From NCBI GenBank assembly GCA_046728115.1, contig JBKPDW010000552.1:1-14198 (forward strand): a DNA stretch of 14,198 nt. Reading direction: 5' to 3'. Shown one piece after another: positions 5,772-14,151 of this stretch. The notes under the pieces were generated by a model. The model did no database searches. It saw only the letters and a list, made by a program, of their open reading frames with translations, and was not told where the DNA came from. The stretch comes from CAVSWN01 sp046728115. GTDB lineage: Bacteria > Acidobacteriota > Vicinamibacteria > Vicinamibacterales > CAVVIG01. Both the position numbers and the translations under genes were made by a program. Numbering within the stretch: position 1 is the stretch's first letter; the number at the start of each line of letters is the position of its first letter.

Positions 5772-7469
5772 ATGCAGCAGACTGCCGCGATTCTGACCCA
5801 CAAGAGCCTGGCGGCCATCGATGTCGCGATCATCGCGATCTACTTCATCGTCATCTTCGCGATCGGCTTCTACTTCTCGCTGAAGGAACGAACGGCGGCG
5901 GACTACTTTCTGGCCAGTCGGGACGTCGGCTGGTTTGCCATCGGTGCGTCGTTGTTCGTCTCCAACATCTCAACCGAGCACTTCATCGGCCTGGCGGGAT
6001 CCGGCGCCTCGTCGGGACTCGCCGTCGGTCATTTCGAGTGGCTCGCATGCCTGATCGTGCTCATCCTGGGATGGGTTTTCGTGCCTTTCTATCTCCGGTC
6101 GAACGTCTTCACCATGCCGGAGTTCCTCGAACTGCGCTTCAGCCGCGCCTGTGCGGTGTATCTCGCCGGCATCTCGATCCTCGCCTATATCTTCACGAAG
6201 ATCTCAGTTCACCTCTACGCGGCGGCCGTCATCCTCGAGAAAGTCGTGGGATGGAATCCGCTCACCGCCGCGCTCGTGCTCGTCGTCGCGACCGGCATCT
6301 ACACGATTGCGGGCGGACTGGCGGCCGTCATCTATACCGATCTCGTCCAGACGCTGATCCTCGTCTTCGGGGCGGTGGTGCTCACCGTGATTGGACTCGA
6401 CCGGATCGGCGGCTTCGCGGGTCTGCGCGCGGCGGTTCCGTCCGACTACTTTCATATGATCAAACCGTTCGATCATCCGGAATTTCCCTGGACCGGCATC
6501 TTCTTCGGCGCACCGATTCTGGGAATCTGGTACTGGTGCACCGATCAGGTGATCGTGCAACGCGTGCTGTCGGCCAAAGATGAAGGGCACGCGCGCGCGG
6601 GGACCATCTTCGCGGGCTTCCTGAAAATCCTGCCGGTGTTCATCCTGGTGCTGCCGGGATTGATCGCCTTCGCCTTGTATCGTCAGGAGTTCGTCGTGAC
6701 GAACGGGCAGGTGATGAACGGCGATGTCGCCTATCCGATGCTCGTCATCAACCTGCTGCCGGCGGGACTGGTCGGCGTGATGATCGCCGCGCTCATGGCA
6801 GCGTTGATGGGCGCGATGAGTTCAGTGTTCAACTCTGCGTCGACGCTCGTCACACTGGATTTCTACAAGAAAATCTCGCCGCTGGCGAACGAGCGGCAAT
6901 TGGTCAACTTCGGACGCGCGGCGACCGGCGCGCTGGTACTGCTCGGTGTCCTCTGGGTTCCTTTCATTCATCTCATCAGCTCGCAACTGTACATCTACCT
7001 CCAGGCGGTGCAGGCGTACATCAGTCCACCGATCGCGGTGTGCTTCATCTTCGGCATCCTGTGGCCACGCCTCAATGGCACGGGCGCGATCGCCTCGCTC
7101 TTCACCGGATTCGTCCTCGGAGCGGGTCGCTTCATCGCGGAAGTGCTGGACAAACGCGACCACTTCGAATCGGCCGCGCTGCGCTGGGTGGTCGACATGA
7201 ACTTCCTGCACTACGCGATTTTCATGTTCGTGGTCTGCGCGGGCGTGCTGGTCGCGATCAGTCTCCTCACGCCGCCACCCGATCGGCAAAAGCTCGCCGG
7301 ACTGACCTTCGCCACAGTCGAAGCGAAGCTCACGACGACTGCCGTCAGCAGTATCGGCGTCGATGCACCGAGGCCGCCTCGCGAGACTGCCGGGCAGCAT
7401 CGTGCGAATTTAATCATGAGCGCCGTGCTGGTGTTGACGGTCGTGAGCCTGTGGGTCTACTTCCGATGA
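5772..7469 (+). CDS. SGLT-type sodium/sugar symporter (SSS family, SLC5-like)
   Basis: 565 residues, about 14 membrane helices, a typical length for the solute:sodium symporter family. The sequence resembles the animal SGLT branch closely: G-L-A-G-S-G near residues 73-78, F-E-W at 88-90, C-T-D-Q-V-I-V-Q-R near 255-263, S-S-V-F-N-S-A-S-T-L near 349-358 and Y-I-S-P-P near 415. The residues that bind sugar in human SGLT1 (Asn78, His83, Glu102, Lys321, Gln457) align with Asn65, His70, Glu89, Lys285 and Gln411, with identical spacing in the first three. It should import glucose, galactose or a similar sugar with Na+ across the inner membrane. I chose ATG 5772 because GAGG lies six bases upstream and the protein then starts just before helix 1. 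An in-frame ATG at 5652 would overlap the divergent gene and adds a non-conserved N-terminus. It overlaps the next gene by ATGA. The exact sugar cannot be told from sequence. Confidence 0.92.
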   Translation: MQQTAAILTHKSLAAIDVAIIAIYFIVIFAIGFYFSLKERTAADYFLASRDVGWFAIGASLFVSNISTEHFIGLAGSGASSGLAVGHFEWLACLIVLILGWVFVPFYLRSNVFTMPEFLELRFSRACAVYLAGISILAYIFTKISVHLYAAAVILEKVVGWNPLTAALVLVVATGIYTIAGGLAAVIYTDLVQTLILVFGAVVLTVIGLDRIGGFAGLRAAVPSDYFHMIKPFDHPEFPWTGIFFGAPILGIWYWCTDQVIVQRVLSAKDEGHARAGTIFAGFLKILPVFILVLPGLIAFALYRQEFVVTNGQVMNGDVAYPMLVINLLPAGLVGVMIAALMAALMGAMSSVFNSASTLVTLDFYKKISPLANERQLVNFGRAATGALVLLGVLWVPFIHLISSQLYIYLQAVQAYISPPIAVCFIFGILWPRLNGTGAIASLFTGFVLGAGRFIAEVLDKRDHFESAALRWVVDMNFLHYAIFMFVVCAGVLVAISLLTPPPDRQKLAGLTFATVEAKLTTTAVSSIGVDAPRPPRETAGQHRANLIMSAVLVLTVVSLWVYFR

Positions 7470-8026
7470 CCGCCGCGTTGGAAGCGCGGCTGATCGCAGC
7501 CTTGCGTTCGAACATCAGTCCCGAACGCGCGGTTCGGCTGTTGACGGCGGGACCAACCGGCTGGTCCCGTCGTGCGGTGCTGGGCCCGGTCCGCTCCATC
7601 GCCGATGTTTACGTGCCGTTTCGTATCTATCGCGTCGAGATCAGCGATGGCCGGCGGCGCTGGACCGATGTGGTCGGGCTCGACTCGATCACCGGGTCGC
7701 TGGATCTGTACTGGTTCACGGCCGTGCCATCCGACCGCGAGGTCGCATATGTGCGCACCTCGAATCACCTGCCTGTAGCCCTCGACGAACCGGCCGCGGG
7801 TGAGATCCTCGAGTCCAGAATCCAGCGTTTCGCATTTCAACGGGCCGGATTCTTCGCGATTCGGCAGCTGCGCGTGAGCCTCGAACGCACCGGAGAGCTC
7901 CACGTTCCGTACTGGATCGCCTTGTTCGGCCGCGCTGAAACGGCCCACCTGGTCGTGATCGACGCGGTCCGCGGCGCTCTCGAGGGCGCCAAGGTCAGCC
8001 GGCTCATCTACCGCTGGCTCGTGTAG
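7466..8026 (+). CDS. Protein of unknown function with two VP[FY]...D-x-[IV]-x-G modules
   Basis: 186 residues, not recognised as any family I can name. The start ATG overlaps the symporter stop (ATGA), so the two are probably co-transcribed and coupled; there is no clear ribosome site of its own. There is no signal peptide and no membrane helix, so it is probably cytoplasmic. It appears to hold two diverged copies of one module. V50-P51-F52 is followed by D73-S-I-T-G77, and V147-P148-Y149-W150 is followed by D166-A-V-R-G170. Spacing between the two parts is 22 and 18 residues, each with an alternating beta-strand-like pattern. No catalytic motif, metal-binding Cys/His cluster or DNA-binding helix is obvious. 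A role connected with sugar uptake or its regulation is suggested only by the neighbour. Coding is supported by the overlap, the full-length open frame and the plausible globular composition. Confidence 0.75.
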   Translation: MTAALEARLIAALRSNISPERAVRLLTAGPTGWSRRAVLGPVRSIADVYVPFRIYRVEISDGRRRWTDVVGLDSITGSLDLYWFTAVPSDREVAYVRTSNHLPVALDEPAAGEILESRIQRFAFQRAGFFAIRQLRVSLERTGELHVPYWIALFGRAETAHLVVIDAVRGALEGAKVSRLIYRWLV

Positions 8027-8036
8027 CCGCCATCCA

Positions 8037-10541
8037 TCAACGTTCAGCGGTGATTTCGATCGTGATCGCCTCGAACCGATCCGGTTGCTTCACAACGATC
8101 GATCCGTTCTGGTCGACCGTCCAGCCCTCGCGTGCCGTGTCAAGCTCGGACTGATTCCGGCGAGAGAGCGCGGCGCCGTTGACCACCACACGTTGCGCTT
8201 CACGATCCGATCGCACCGTGACGACCAGATCGCGAGCCGCCGGCCGATAGGTTCCTTCGGCCGCACTGATGGTGACCGTCGTTGTCACGCCGCGATCCGA
8301 CGACATCTGGCGCGCATCGAACCGGCGACGCAGAAAGATGCCTCGCTGGTAATCGAGCGTCTCTCCGTCGTCTTCATAGAGCCACGCGGTCGATTCTGAG
8401 GCCGGATAGATCGCGAGCTGCAACGGCTTTCCGCCCATCTCGCCGGTGTGCTGAACGACCGGCTGCCGAAAAACGAACGCGCCGCCGCGGACGAAGATTG
8501 GAATCGACGCGAGGGTGACCGGTATCGTGACGGTTGTCGGCCCTGCGTAAGGCTTCGCCGTCCAGTAGTCGTACCACGTGCCCGCGGGCAGATAGACGGC
8601 GCGTTCGCGCGCCCCCTCGCGCAGCACCGGCGCCACCAGCAGATCCGACCCGAACATGAACTCGTCGTCCAGGCCGTAGGTGTTTTCGTCAGTCGGGAAT
8701 TCGAGGACGAGCGGACGCATGGCCGGGATGCCGGTCGTACTGGTCTCGTGCATCACGTTGTAGATGTGCGGCAGAAGTTCGTAGCGCAACTCGATGGCAC
8801 GCCGATTGAACTGTTCGTGGACGGTGCCGTACGACCATGGTTCCTGATCGGGGGTGCCAAACGTCGTGTGCGTGCGCATGAACGGATAGAACACGCCGCA
8901 CTGCAGCCAGCGCGTGTACAACTCCGCCGACGGTGACTCGGCGAATCCGCCGATATCGCTGCCGACAAACGGCAGCCCCGACAGGCCCATGCCGGTCAAC
9001 AGCGGAATCGTCGAGCGCAGCTGCGTCCAGTCGCTCACGTTGTCGCCCGGCCACAGGGCCGCATACCGCTGACCGCCGGCGAACGAGGCGCGTGTCAACA
9101 CGAAGGGACGCTCATTGGGCCGCAGCGCGAGCAGCCCCTCGTAGGTGGAACGCGACATCAGCATGCCGTAGACGTTGTGAATCTCGCGGTGATCGGTCGG
9201 GGCACCCTCGTTGTCGTGCCGTACGTCGAGTGGCATCGTCCAGGTCGGCGCCGTGAACACCGCAGGCTCGTTCATGTCATTCCAGATGCCGGCGACGCCG
9301 ACGTTCAAGAGCGACCCGTACAACGCTCCCCACCACGCGCGTGTCGCCGGCCGTGAAAAATCGGGGAAGACGCTCGGCCCCGGGTTGTGCTCCGCCCTCG
9401 ACGGCCAGACGGGCGCCTCGAAAATCGAACCGTCTGGGTTTTTCACGAAGTGATCTCCGGCAAGGCCCGAGTCGTACGGCGCGTAGCCGACCTGCTTCTT
9501 TGGATGCGGATCGAGGATCGTGACGGTGCGGAAGCCGCGCCGGCGAAGATACGCGGTCAACCCCGCCGGATCCGGGAACCGCTCTTTATCCCAGGAGAAC
9601 GGCACGTAGTCCTGGAGATAGTGAATGTCGAGCCAGATGACGTCGGCCGGTATCTGGCGCTCCCTGAAATTGTCGGCGATGAAGCGCACTTTCGAGTCCG
9701 GGAAATAGCTGTACCGGCATTGGTGATAGCCGAGCGCCCAGCGCGGCGGCATCGGCATGCGTCCGGTCAGCGATGTGTAGCGGGCGATGACGTCCTTTGG
9801 CGTCGGGCCGTAGATGAAGTAGTAGTTCAGCTCGCCGCCGTCGGCGCCGAACGACAGCAGCCCCTGCGACTGGTGGCCGATGTCGAAGCTGCTGCGGAAG
9901 GTGTTGTCGAAAAAGATGCCGTGTGCGATGCCGTTTCTCAGCACGATGAAGAACGGAACGGAAACGTAAATCGGATCGGTGTCGGCTTCGTACGCATACG
10001 TGTCGCTGTTCCACATCGCGTAGCTGTAGCCGCCCAGATTTCGTCCTCGTTTGTCGAGCCTTCCGTTCTTCTCTCCGAATCCATAGACGTGCTCGTCGTC
10101 CTGAAGCCGCTTCCAGACGCGAACGGCGCGGCCGGAATAGGCAATGCCATTTGCCGGATCGTCCTCGTCGAGCGAGTGCCCCGCCGGATCCGTGAATGCC
10201 ACGCGAAGCGGCGCATGCGAAACAACCACGCGAAGGGCGCTCGTCGTGAGGGTCGACCGCGCCGATGTCGTCTGCAGCGCCGGGCGCACATCTGTCGGTC
10301 GAAGCACGACCGCGTAGGAATGATCGCGGCCGAAGTCCCGCGTCGGCGAAAAGCGCACACGGACGATCTCGGGCGTCACCGCACCGACCGAGAGAATCGT
10401 CTTCGCGTCGCGAAAGACCAGCGTGTCGCCGCGACGCTCCGGGGGCATGGCGCCGAGCGACGTCCACTGTGCGACGGCAGGAGCCGGACCGAGCAGAAGG
10501 AGGACGAACACGATCGCGGCACGCGAATGTATTCGAGACAT
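8037..10541 (-). CDS. Secreted GH31 alpha-glucosidase
   Basis: 834 residues from the ATG at 10541. A clear signal peptide (positive N-terminus, I-V-F-V-L-L-L-L core, A-V-A-Q cleavage region near residue 24) places it in the periplasm or outside. An N-terminal beta-sandwich with Y-G-F-G-E-K and L-D-K-R-G lies near residues 150-160. The catalytic barrel contains G-Y-H-Q-C-R-Y, then W-L-D-I-H, and the GH31 signature W-N-D-M-N-E-P with nucleophile Asp422. The acid/base is Asp500 in W-P-G-D-N. G-S-D-I-G-G-F follows, and the C-terminal beta domains contain I-P-I-F-V-R-G-G. W-N-D-M-N-E favours alpha-glucosidase over alpha-xylosidase, whose signature is usually K-T-D-F-G-E. It would release glucose from the non-reducing ends of alpha-glucans or oligosaccharides. 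AAGGA seven bases upstream supports this start; in-frame extensions to 10619 would run over the upstream stop and add no signal. It follows the large TPR-propeller gene by 64 bases, probably as one operon. Confidence 0.95.
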   Translation of the reverse strand: MSRIHSRAAIVFVLLLLGPAPAVAQWTSLGAMPPERRGDTLVFRDAKTILSVGAVTPEIVRVRFSPTRDFGRDHSYAVVLRPTDVRPALQTTSARSTLTTSALRVVVSHAPLRVAFTDPAGHSLDEDDPANGIAYSGRAVRVWKRLQDDEHVYGFGEKNGRLDKRGRNLGGYSYAMWNSDTYAYEADTDPIYVSVPFFIVLRNGIAHGIFFDNTFRSSFDIGHQSQGLLSFGADGGELNYYFIYGPTPKDVIARYTSLTGRMPMPPRWALGYHQCRYSYFPDSKVRFIADNFRERQIPADVIWLDIHYLQDYVPFSWDKERFPDPAGLTAYLRRRGFRTVTILDPHPKKQVGYAPYDSGLAGDHFVKNPDGSIFEAPVWPSRAEHNPGPSVFPDFSRPATRAWWGALYGSLLNVGVAGIWNDMNEPAVFTAPTWTMPLDVRHDNEGAPTDHREIHNVYGMLMSRSTYEGLLALRPNERPFVLTRASFAGGQRYAALWPGDNVSDWTQLRSTIPLLTGMGLSGLPFVGSDIGGFAESPSAELYTRWLQCGVFYPFMRTHTTFGTPDQEPWSYGTVHEQFNRRAIELRYELLPHIYNVMHETSTTGIPAMRPLVLEFPTDENTYGLDDEFMFGSDLLVAPVLREGARERAVYLPAGTWYDYWTAKPYAGPTTVTIPVTLASIPIFVRGGAFVFRQPVVQHTGEMGGKPLQLAIYPASESTAWLYEDDGETLDYQRGIFLRRRFDARQMSSDRGVTTTVTISAAEGTYRPAARDLVVTVRSDREAQRVVVNGAALSRRNQSELDTAREGWTVDQNGSIVVKQPDRFEAITIEITAER

Positions 10542-10548
10542 GGGCCCA

Positions 10549-10553
10549 TCCTT
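10549..10553 (-). promoter_or_regulatory. Ribosome binding site of the GH31 gene
   Basis: AAGGA on the minus strand, seven bases before ATG 10541. It decides this start over the longer in-frame possibilities and fits the signal peptide beginning there. Confidence 0.65.
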
Positions 10554-10566
10554 GGTCACGGATACA

Positions 10567-10592
10567 GCGCGAAGCATCTGAAGCCTTCGCGC
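10567..10592 (-). repeat. Perfect 8-base inverted repeat between the fusion gene and GH31
   Basis: GCGCGAAG at 10567-10574 pairs exactly with CTTCGCGC at 10585-10592 across a 10-base loop. It lies in the 64-base gap, 14 bases after the stop of the large gene and 25 bases before the GH31 ribosome site region ends. No T-run follows on the minus strand, so it is not a standard intrinsic terminator. It may be an mRNA stability or processing hairpin, an attenuating stem, or an operator. Confidence 0.5.
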
Positions 10593-10605
10593 CACACCGC
10601 AAGCA

Positions 10606-13600
10606 CTATTTCCGCACAAGCGCGGCCTCGAGCGGCGGCAGAGGCCCGCCGATCGTGCGGGTGTTGTACTCGGCGAGATACCTGTGGTAGGCCGGCGTAT
10701 CTGGGTAGTGTTCGGGGCGCGAGTACGGATAACGCGTCATGCGATGAAAGGGTAACGGCTCGAGTCGATCCGGACTCGATGAGTGGAGATTCATCTCCTT
10801 GCTGAAGCCGTTTGCATACAGCAGGTAAGTACGGCTCCACTCGTCGGGAAGCGGTGGCAGTGCGCGGGCGTCAAACGTCAAGGCGATTTCGTCCCCGGGC
10901 GCCGACACCGCGAATCGATCGTCTGCCGCTGCAAGAAGTGGTCTCACGTCACCGAACTTCGTATATCGTCCGGGGAGCGTTTTCCACGGCGCCGCCGGTG
11001 AAACGCGATCGTAATCGTAGGAGAACGGCGGTTGACCATCGGAACTCGTCTGCTCGGAGAATCCCCGCCAATGCAGGTCGGCTCGGACAGCCTCCATCCG
11101 CGTCATCGCGTACCGGCCAGGAGCAGATGCAGCCACGAGAATCTGATCCCAATACACGCGGGCAGTCGTGGTGATGCGGACTTCAGTGACCGGTGGGATA
11201 CGAATGCCGCGGCGAGCAGTTGCGTCGGTCAGATCAACGACGATCGTCTGCGGGCGCCCCACGGGCAGGCCGATTTCGGATACGACGGTCTGCCAAACGC
11301 CTGACGCGTCGACCATCTGCAGCGCCGGCGACCGGAATGGCAGGCCGGCTTGATGTGCAGCCAGGTTGTCGCTCGAAAACGCGTAGTCGGTCCAGCCGGT
11401 GAGTAACAGCAACGTATGTGACGTTCCGCGCGACCGATCGACGTCGAAAGTGAGTGTGTGTTCGTGCGCGTACCCCTGGATCGGCTCGAGCTGGAAATCG
11501 TCCACATAACGACGGTCGAGCGCCGCAATGCGATCGCGGACGTCGTGTCCGTGATCGTCGATCGCGCGTCGAGGCGGATGGGCGTCACGGACCGTGTAGA
11601 GCGTGAACGGTCCGCGCGCGGCCTTCGAGCGAAGTCCTTCGTTCGGATACACGTCGACATCAGGCGGGTGCGCGATGGCAATGAGCTGCAATTGATCGAC
11701 GAACAACGCTTCCTCGAGCTCGTTGGTTACGCGCAGCTTGTACGTGCCGTCGCGTGCGCGCAGCTGATCGCCTCGAATCCGCACGTATTCGTCCGGATCC
11801 GGCTCGTCGCGTTCGTGAGGGCCGACCCACGAACCCATCTCGCCGCCACCCATGAAATCGGTCACGAATTCGAACCTCGATCCGTTCCATGTATATAGAA
11901 AAGGACACGACGACGGTTTCCGATCGAGTTCGGTAACCTGAAGCACCGCCGCAACGGGCGCGGCCGTAGTCGCGCCTGGCAGATCGATCTCCGCCTGGAG
12001 AATCCCGGCGGGCCACAGCACCCGCACCACATCAGCACGGCTCCGCGAGCCGAGGCCGAAGAGCACGTCCGCCGGAGCAGCGGCCGGCGTGACAGAGGAT
12101 GTCTCGATCTTCTGCCTGAGACTCCCGGCGCGCAGCTCCACCTTGGATCCCACGGCACTTCGATTGCTCACGCGTGCAGTCAAGCGGACGCGCAACGATT
12201 TCTTCGCACTCCCGCCGTCGTTCCGCCACGCGCGAACGCGCCCCGACGCCAGGCGAACGATCGCATCGACATCACCATCGCCATCGAGATCGCCGGTCGC
12301 AACCGCCACGGGAGGGTCATCAGCGCTCGTCAACCCTGCCGGCAGCGCGCGACTGCTCACGTCGACCCACGAGTTGCCGACGTTTCGCCACAGTCGCGGC
12401 CCATTGGTCGTGAGGACGAGCAGATCGAGCAAGCCGTCGTTGTCGTAATCGACAAACTGGGCGGCGAAGGCATCGCGGGACTCTTCCGGTGCTGCAGCGA
12501 CTGTAAATCGACCGGATCCCGTGCTCATCGCGAGCACTCCCGGTGCGCCCGACCGACCGAGAAAGAAGTCGGACGCGCCGTCTTTGTTGATATCAGCCAC
12601 GGCGAGCGCCGTATACTCCGCCGCCGCCGGCATGCCAGTGTCGGCGCTCACGTCTTTGAACGTGCCGTCTCTGAGGTTAGTGAAGAGCACCGGGCGGTCG
12701 CCGTACGGAACCACGAACAGGTCAATGTCGCGATCGTTGTCAAAATCGGTCGGTACGACGGCCACCGCGTAACCGCTGTCGTTCCCGAGCCGATGCTCGC
12801 CAGTCGCATCGGTGAAGCGGCCGTTGCCGTTGTTGCGCAGCAGCTGGTTGGATGCTGCGGCAAAGCTCCGAGGAAAGCGCGCCTCGCCGGCGCTGTTCGC
12901 TCGCCACGATGCGCTGACGAGACCACCGATGAAGATGTCGAGATCGCCGTCGTGATCGACGTCGACGAAGGCCGCTGTGCGGGCGGCTCCCGTTGATGCG
13001 GGAATGCCCGCCTGCCGGGTGACATCTCGAAACCGACCGTCGGGCTCCTGGTGGTACAGGCGGTTGGCCGGATACCCGACGACGAACAGATCCGGGCGCC
13101 CGTCGTTGTCGTAATCACCCGCAATCGCCGCCAGCGGCGTCGTCCCGTCGATCCGCAGCTCCACGGCTGCGTCGAACTGACCGCGCTGATTCCGTCGCAG
13201 TACAACCGAATGGTTCGAGACGTACAGCAGATCGAGGTCGCCGTCAGAATCGATGTCCACGAGTGAGACGCCGCGTGCCAGATCCGGTAGAAGACTCTCG
13301 AAGGCGGCAGCCGCATCAACGTTTCGATCGATCACCGCTCCGAACACCTGCTGTCGCCGCGCGCTGGCTCCTGCTGAATCGGAGCTGCCCATCATGGCTG
13401 TGGTCGCATCGGTGAAGCTCACGGCTGGAGTCGATGAATCCACGAGGTCGGGTTCGAGCCCTGTCGAGACGATCGCCTCCGCGTACCGCCCCTGGCCCAG
13501 GTAGATCGGCGAGTACGTCACCGCCGCAGGGTTGTCGCGAAGCTGTTGAAAATGCGCCATCGCATTTCGACTGTCCGCGGTGCGGCCGGCGCGGGCAAGT

Positions 13601-14151
13601 GCCGTCGCGACGGCATACGCGGCAGTCGCGTTGAATGGCTCGCTCCTGGCCGCCATCTCCAAAAGGGCAATCGCCTCGGTGTATTGCCGCTCCGCCACCA
13701 GGAGTTGGCCGAGCTGAATGTTTGCACCCGCGTCGTCAGGATCGATCGAGAGCACACGACGAAACCACGTGATGGCATCGCCGGATCGTCCCGATGCGCG
13801 GGCGATGAGCCCACGGACGTACGGCGCCTGAGGCGACGCCGGCATTTGTTCCGACGCCGCCCGCGCTTCCTGCTCGGCGGCGTCGAACTGCGAATCGTAG
13901 AGGAGCGCAAGTGCGAGATTGAGATGGGCCGCTGCCAGACGTGGATCGATGTCGAGGACCCGGCGGAACATGGTTTCGGCCGCCGTGTAATCGTATTGCT
14001 CCAGACGCGCGACGCCGATGTTGTTCAGGCGATAGGCATTTTCCCGCGAATCCGATTCTTGTGCGCCTGTCCGACGCGGCACCCATCCGAATAAGAGGGC
14101 GGCCGCCGCAAGGAGGCAGACTGCGCGCAGCGCAATTCGGGGATGCATCAT
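10606..14151 (-). CDS. Exported TPR / FG-GAP propeller / ASPIC-UnbV fusion protein with large C-terminal domain
   Basis: 1181 residues from the first of two adjacent ATGs at 14151. A signal peptide covers about residues 5-32 (A-V-C-L-L-A-A-A-A-L-L core, T-G-A-Q end). About five TPRs occupy residues 40-210. Seven FG-GAP/VCBS calcium loops lie between about 296 and 625; in the fourth the usual Gly is Arg474 (D-N-D-R-D). A UnbV-like domain follows at about 648-728 with A-V-G-S-K-V-E-L-R and V-L-W-P-A-G. Residues 745-1181 form a further region opening with S-C-P-F-L-Y-T-W-N-G and F-V-T-D-F-M-G-G-G-E-M-G, then E-Y-V-R-I-R-G and a beta-rich stretch. I recall similar C-terminal regions in acidobacterial UnbV proteins but know no assigned function. 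It lacks the cysteine loop found in the two shorter CRTAC1 proteins. A GTG at 14190 is in frame, but the signal peptide fits the ATG pair. Probable role: extracellular scaffold or ligand binding linked to the downstream alpha-glucosidase (inference). Confidence 0.92.
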   Translation of the reverse strand: MMHPRIALRAVCLLAAAALLFGWVPRRTGAQESDSRENAYRLNNIGVARLEQYDYTAAETMFRRVLDIDPRLAAAHLNLALALLYDSQFDAAEQEARAASEQMPASPQAPYVRGLIARASGRSGDAITWFRRVLSIDPDDAGANIQLGQLLVAERQYTEAIALLEMAARSEPFNATAAYAVATALARAGRTADSRNAMAHFQQLRDNPAAVTYSPIYLGQGRYAEAIVSTGLEPDLVDSSTPAVSFTDATTAMMGSSDSAGASARRQQVFGAVIDRNVDAAAAFESLLPDLARGVSLVDIDSDGDLDLLYVSNHSVVLRRNQRGQFDAAVELRIDGTTPLAAIAGDYDNDGRPDLFVVGYPANRLYHQEPDGRFRDVTRQAGIPASTGAARTAAFVDVDHDGDLDIFIGGLVSASWRANSAGEARFPRSFAAASNQLLRNNGNGRFTDATGEHRLGNDSGYAVAVVPTDFDNDRDIDLFVVPYGDRPVLFTNLRDGTFKDVSADTGMPAAAEYTALAVADINKDGASDFFLGRSGAPGVLAMSTGSGRFTVAAAPEESRDAFAAQFVDYDNDGLLDLLVLTTNGPRLWRNVGNSWVDVSSRALPAGLTSADDPPVAVATGDLDGDGDVDAIVRLASGRVRAWRNDGGSAKKSLRVRLTARVSNRSAVGSKVELRAGSLRQKIETSSVTPAAAPADVLFGLGSRSRADVVRVLWPAGILQAEIDLPGATTAAPVAAVLQVTELDRKPSSCPFLYTWNGSRFEFVTDFMGGGEMGSWVGPHERDEPDPDEYVRIRGDQLRARDGTYKLRVTNELEEALFVDQLQLIAIAHPPDVDVYPNEGLRSKAARGPFTLYTVRDAHPPRRAIDDHGHDVRDRIAALDRRYVDDFQLEPIQGYAHEHTLTFDVDRSRGTSHTLLLLTGWTDYAFSSDNLAAHQAGLPFRSPALQMVDASGVWQTVVSEIGLPVGRPQTIVVDLTDATARRGIRIPPVTEVRITTTARVYWDQILVAASAPGRYAMTRMEAVRADLHWRGFSEQTSSDGQPPFSYDYDRVSPAAPWKTLPGRYTKFGDVRPLLAAADDRFAVSAPGDEIALTFDARALPPLPDEWSRTYLLYANGFSKEMNLHSSSPDRLEPLPFHRMTRYPYSRPEHYPDTPAYHRYLAEYNTRTIGGPLPPLEAALVRK

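Noticed and set aside
8020..8049. Possible two-way terminator between the convergent genes
   Set aside because: Only a four-base CCGC/GCGG match with a long loop and no T-run is visible; it is too weak to call.
10542..10619. Longer N-terminus for GH31
   Set aside because: It would run across the inverted repeat and the upstream stop and would bury the signal peptide; AAGGA supports the ATG at 10541.
9387..10805. Plus-strand open frame of 472 codons opposite GH31
   Set aside because: It spans the GH31 gene, the gap and the end of the fusion gene in antisense, and shows no recognisable domain.
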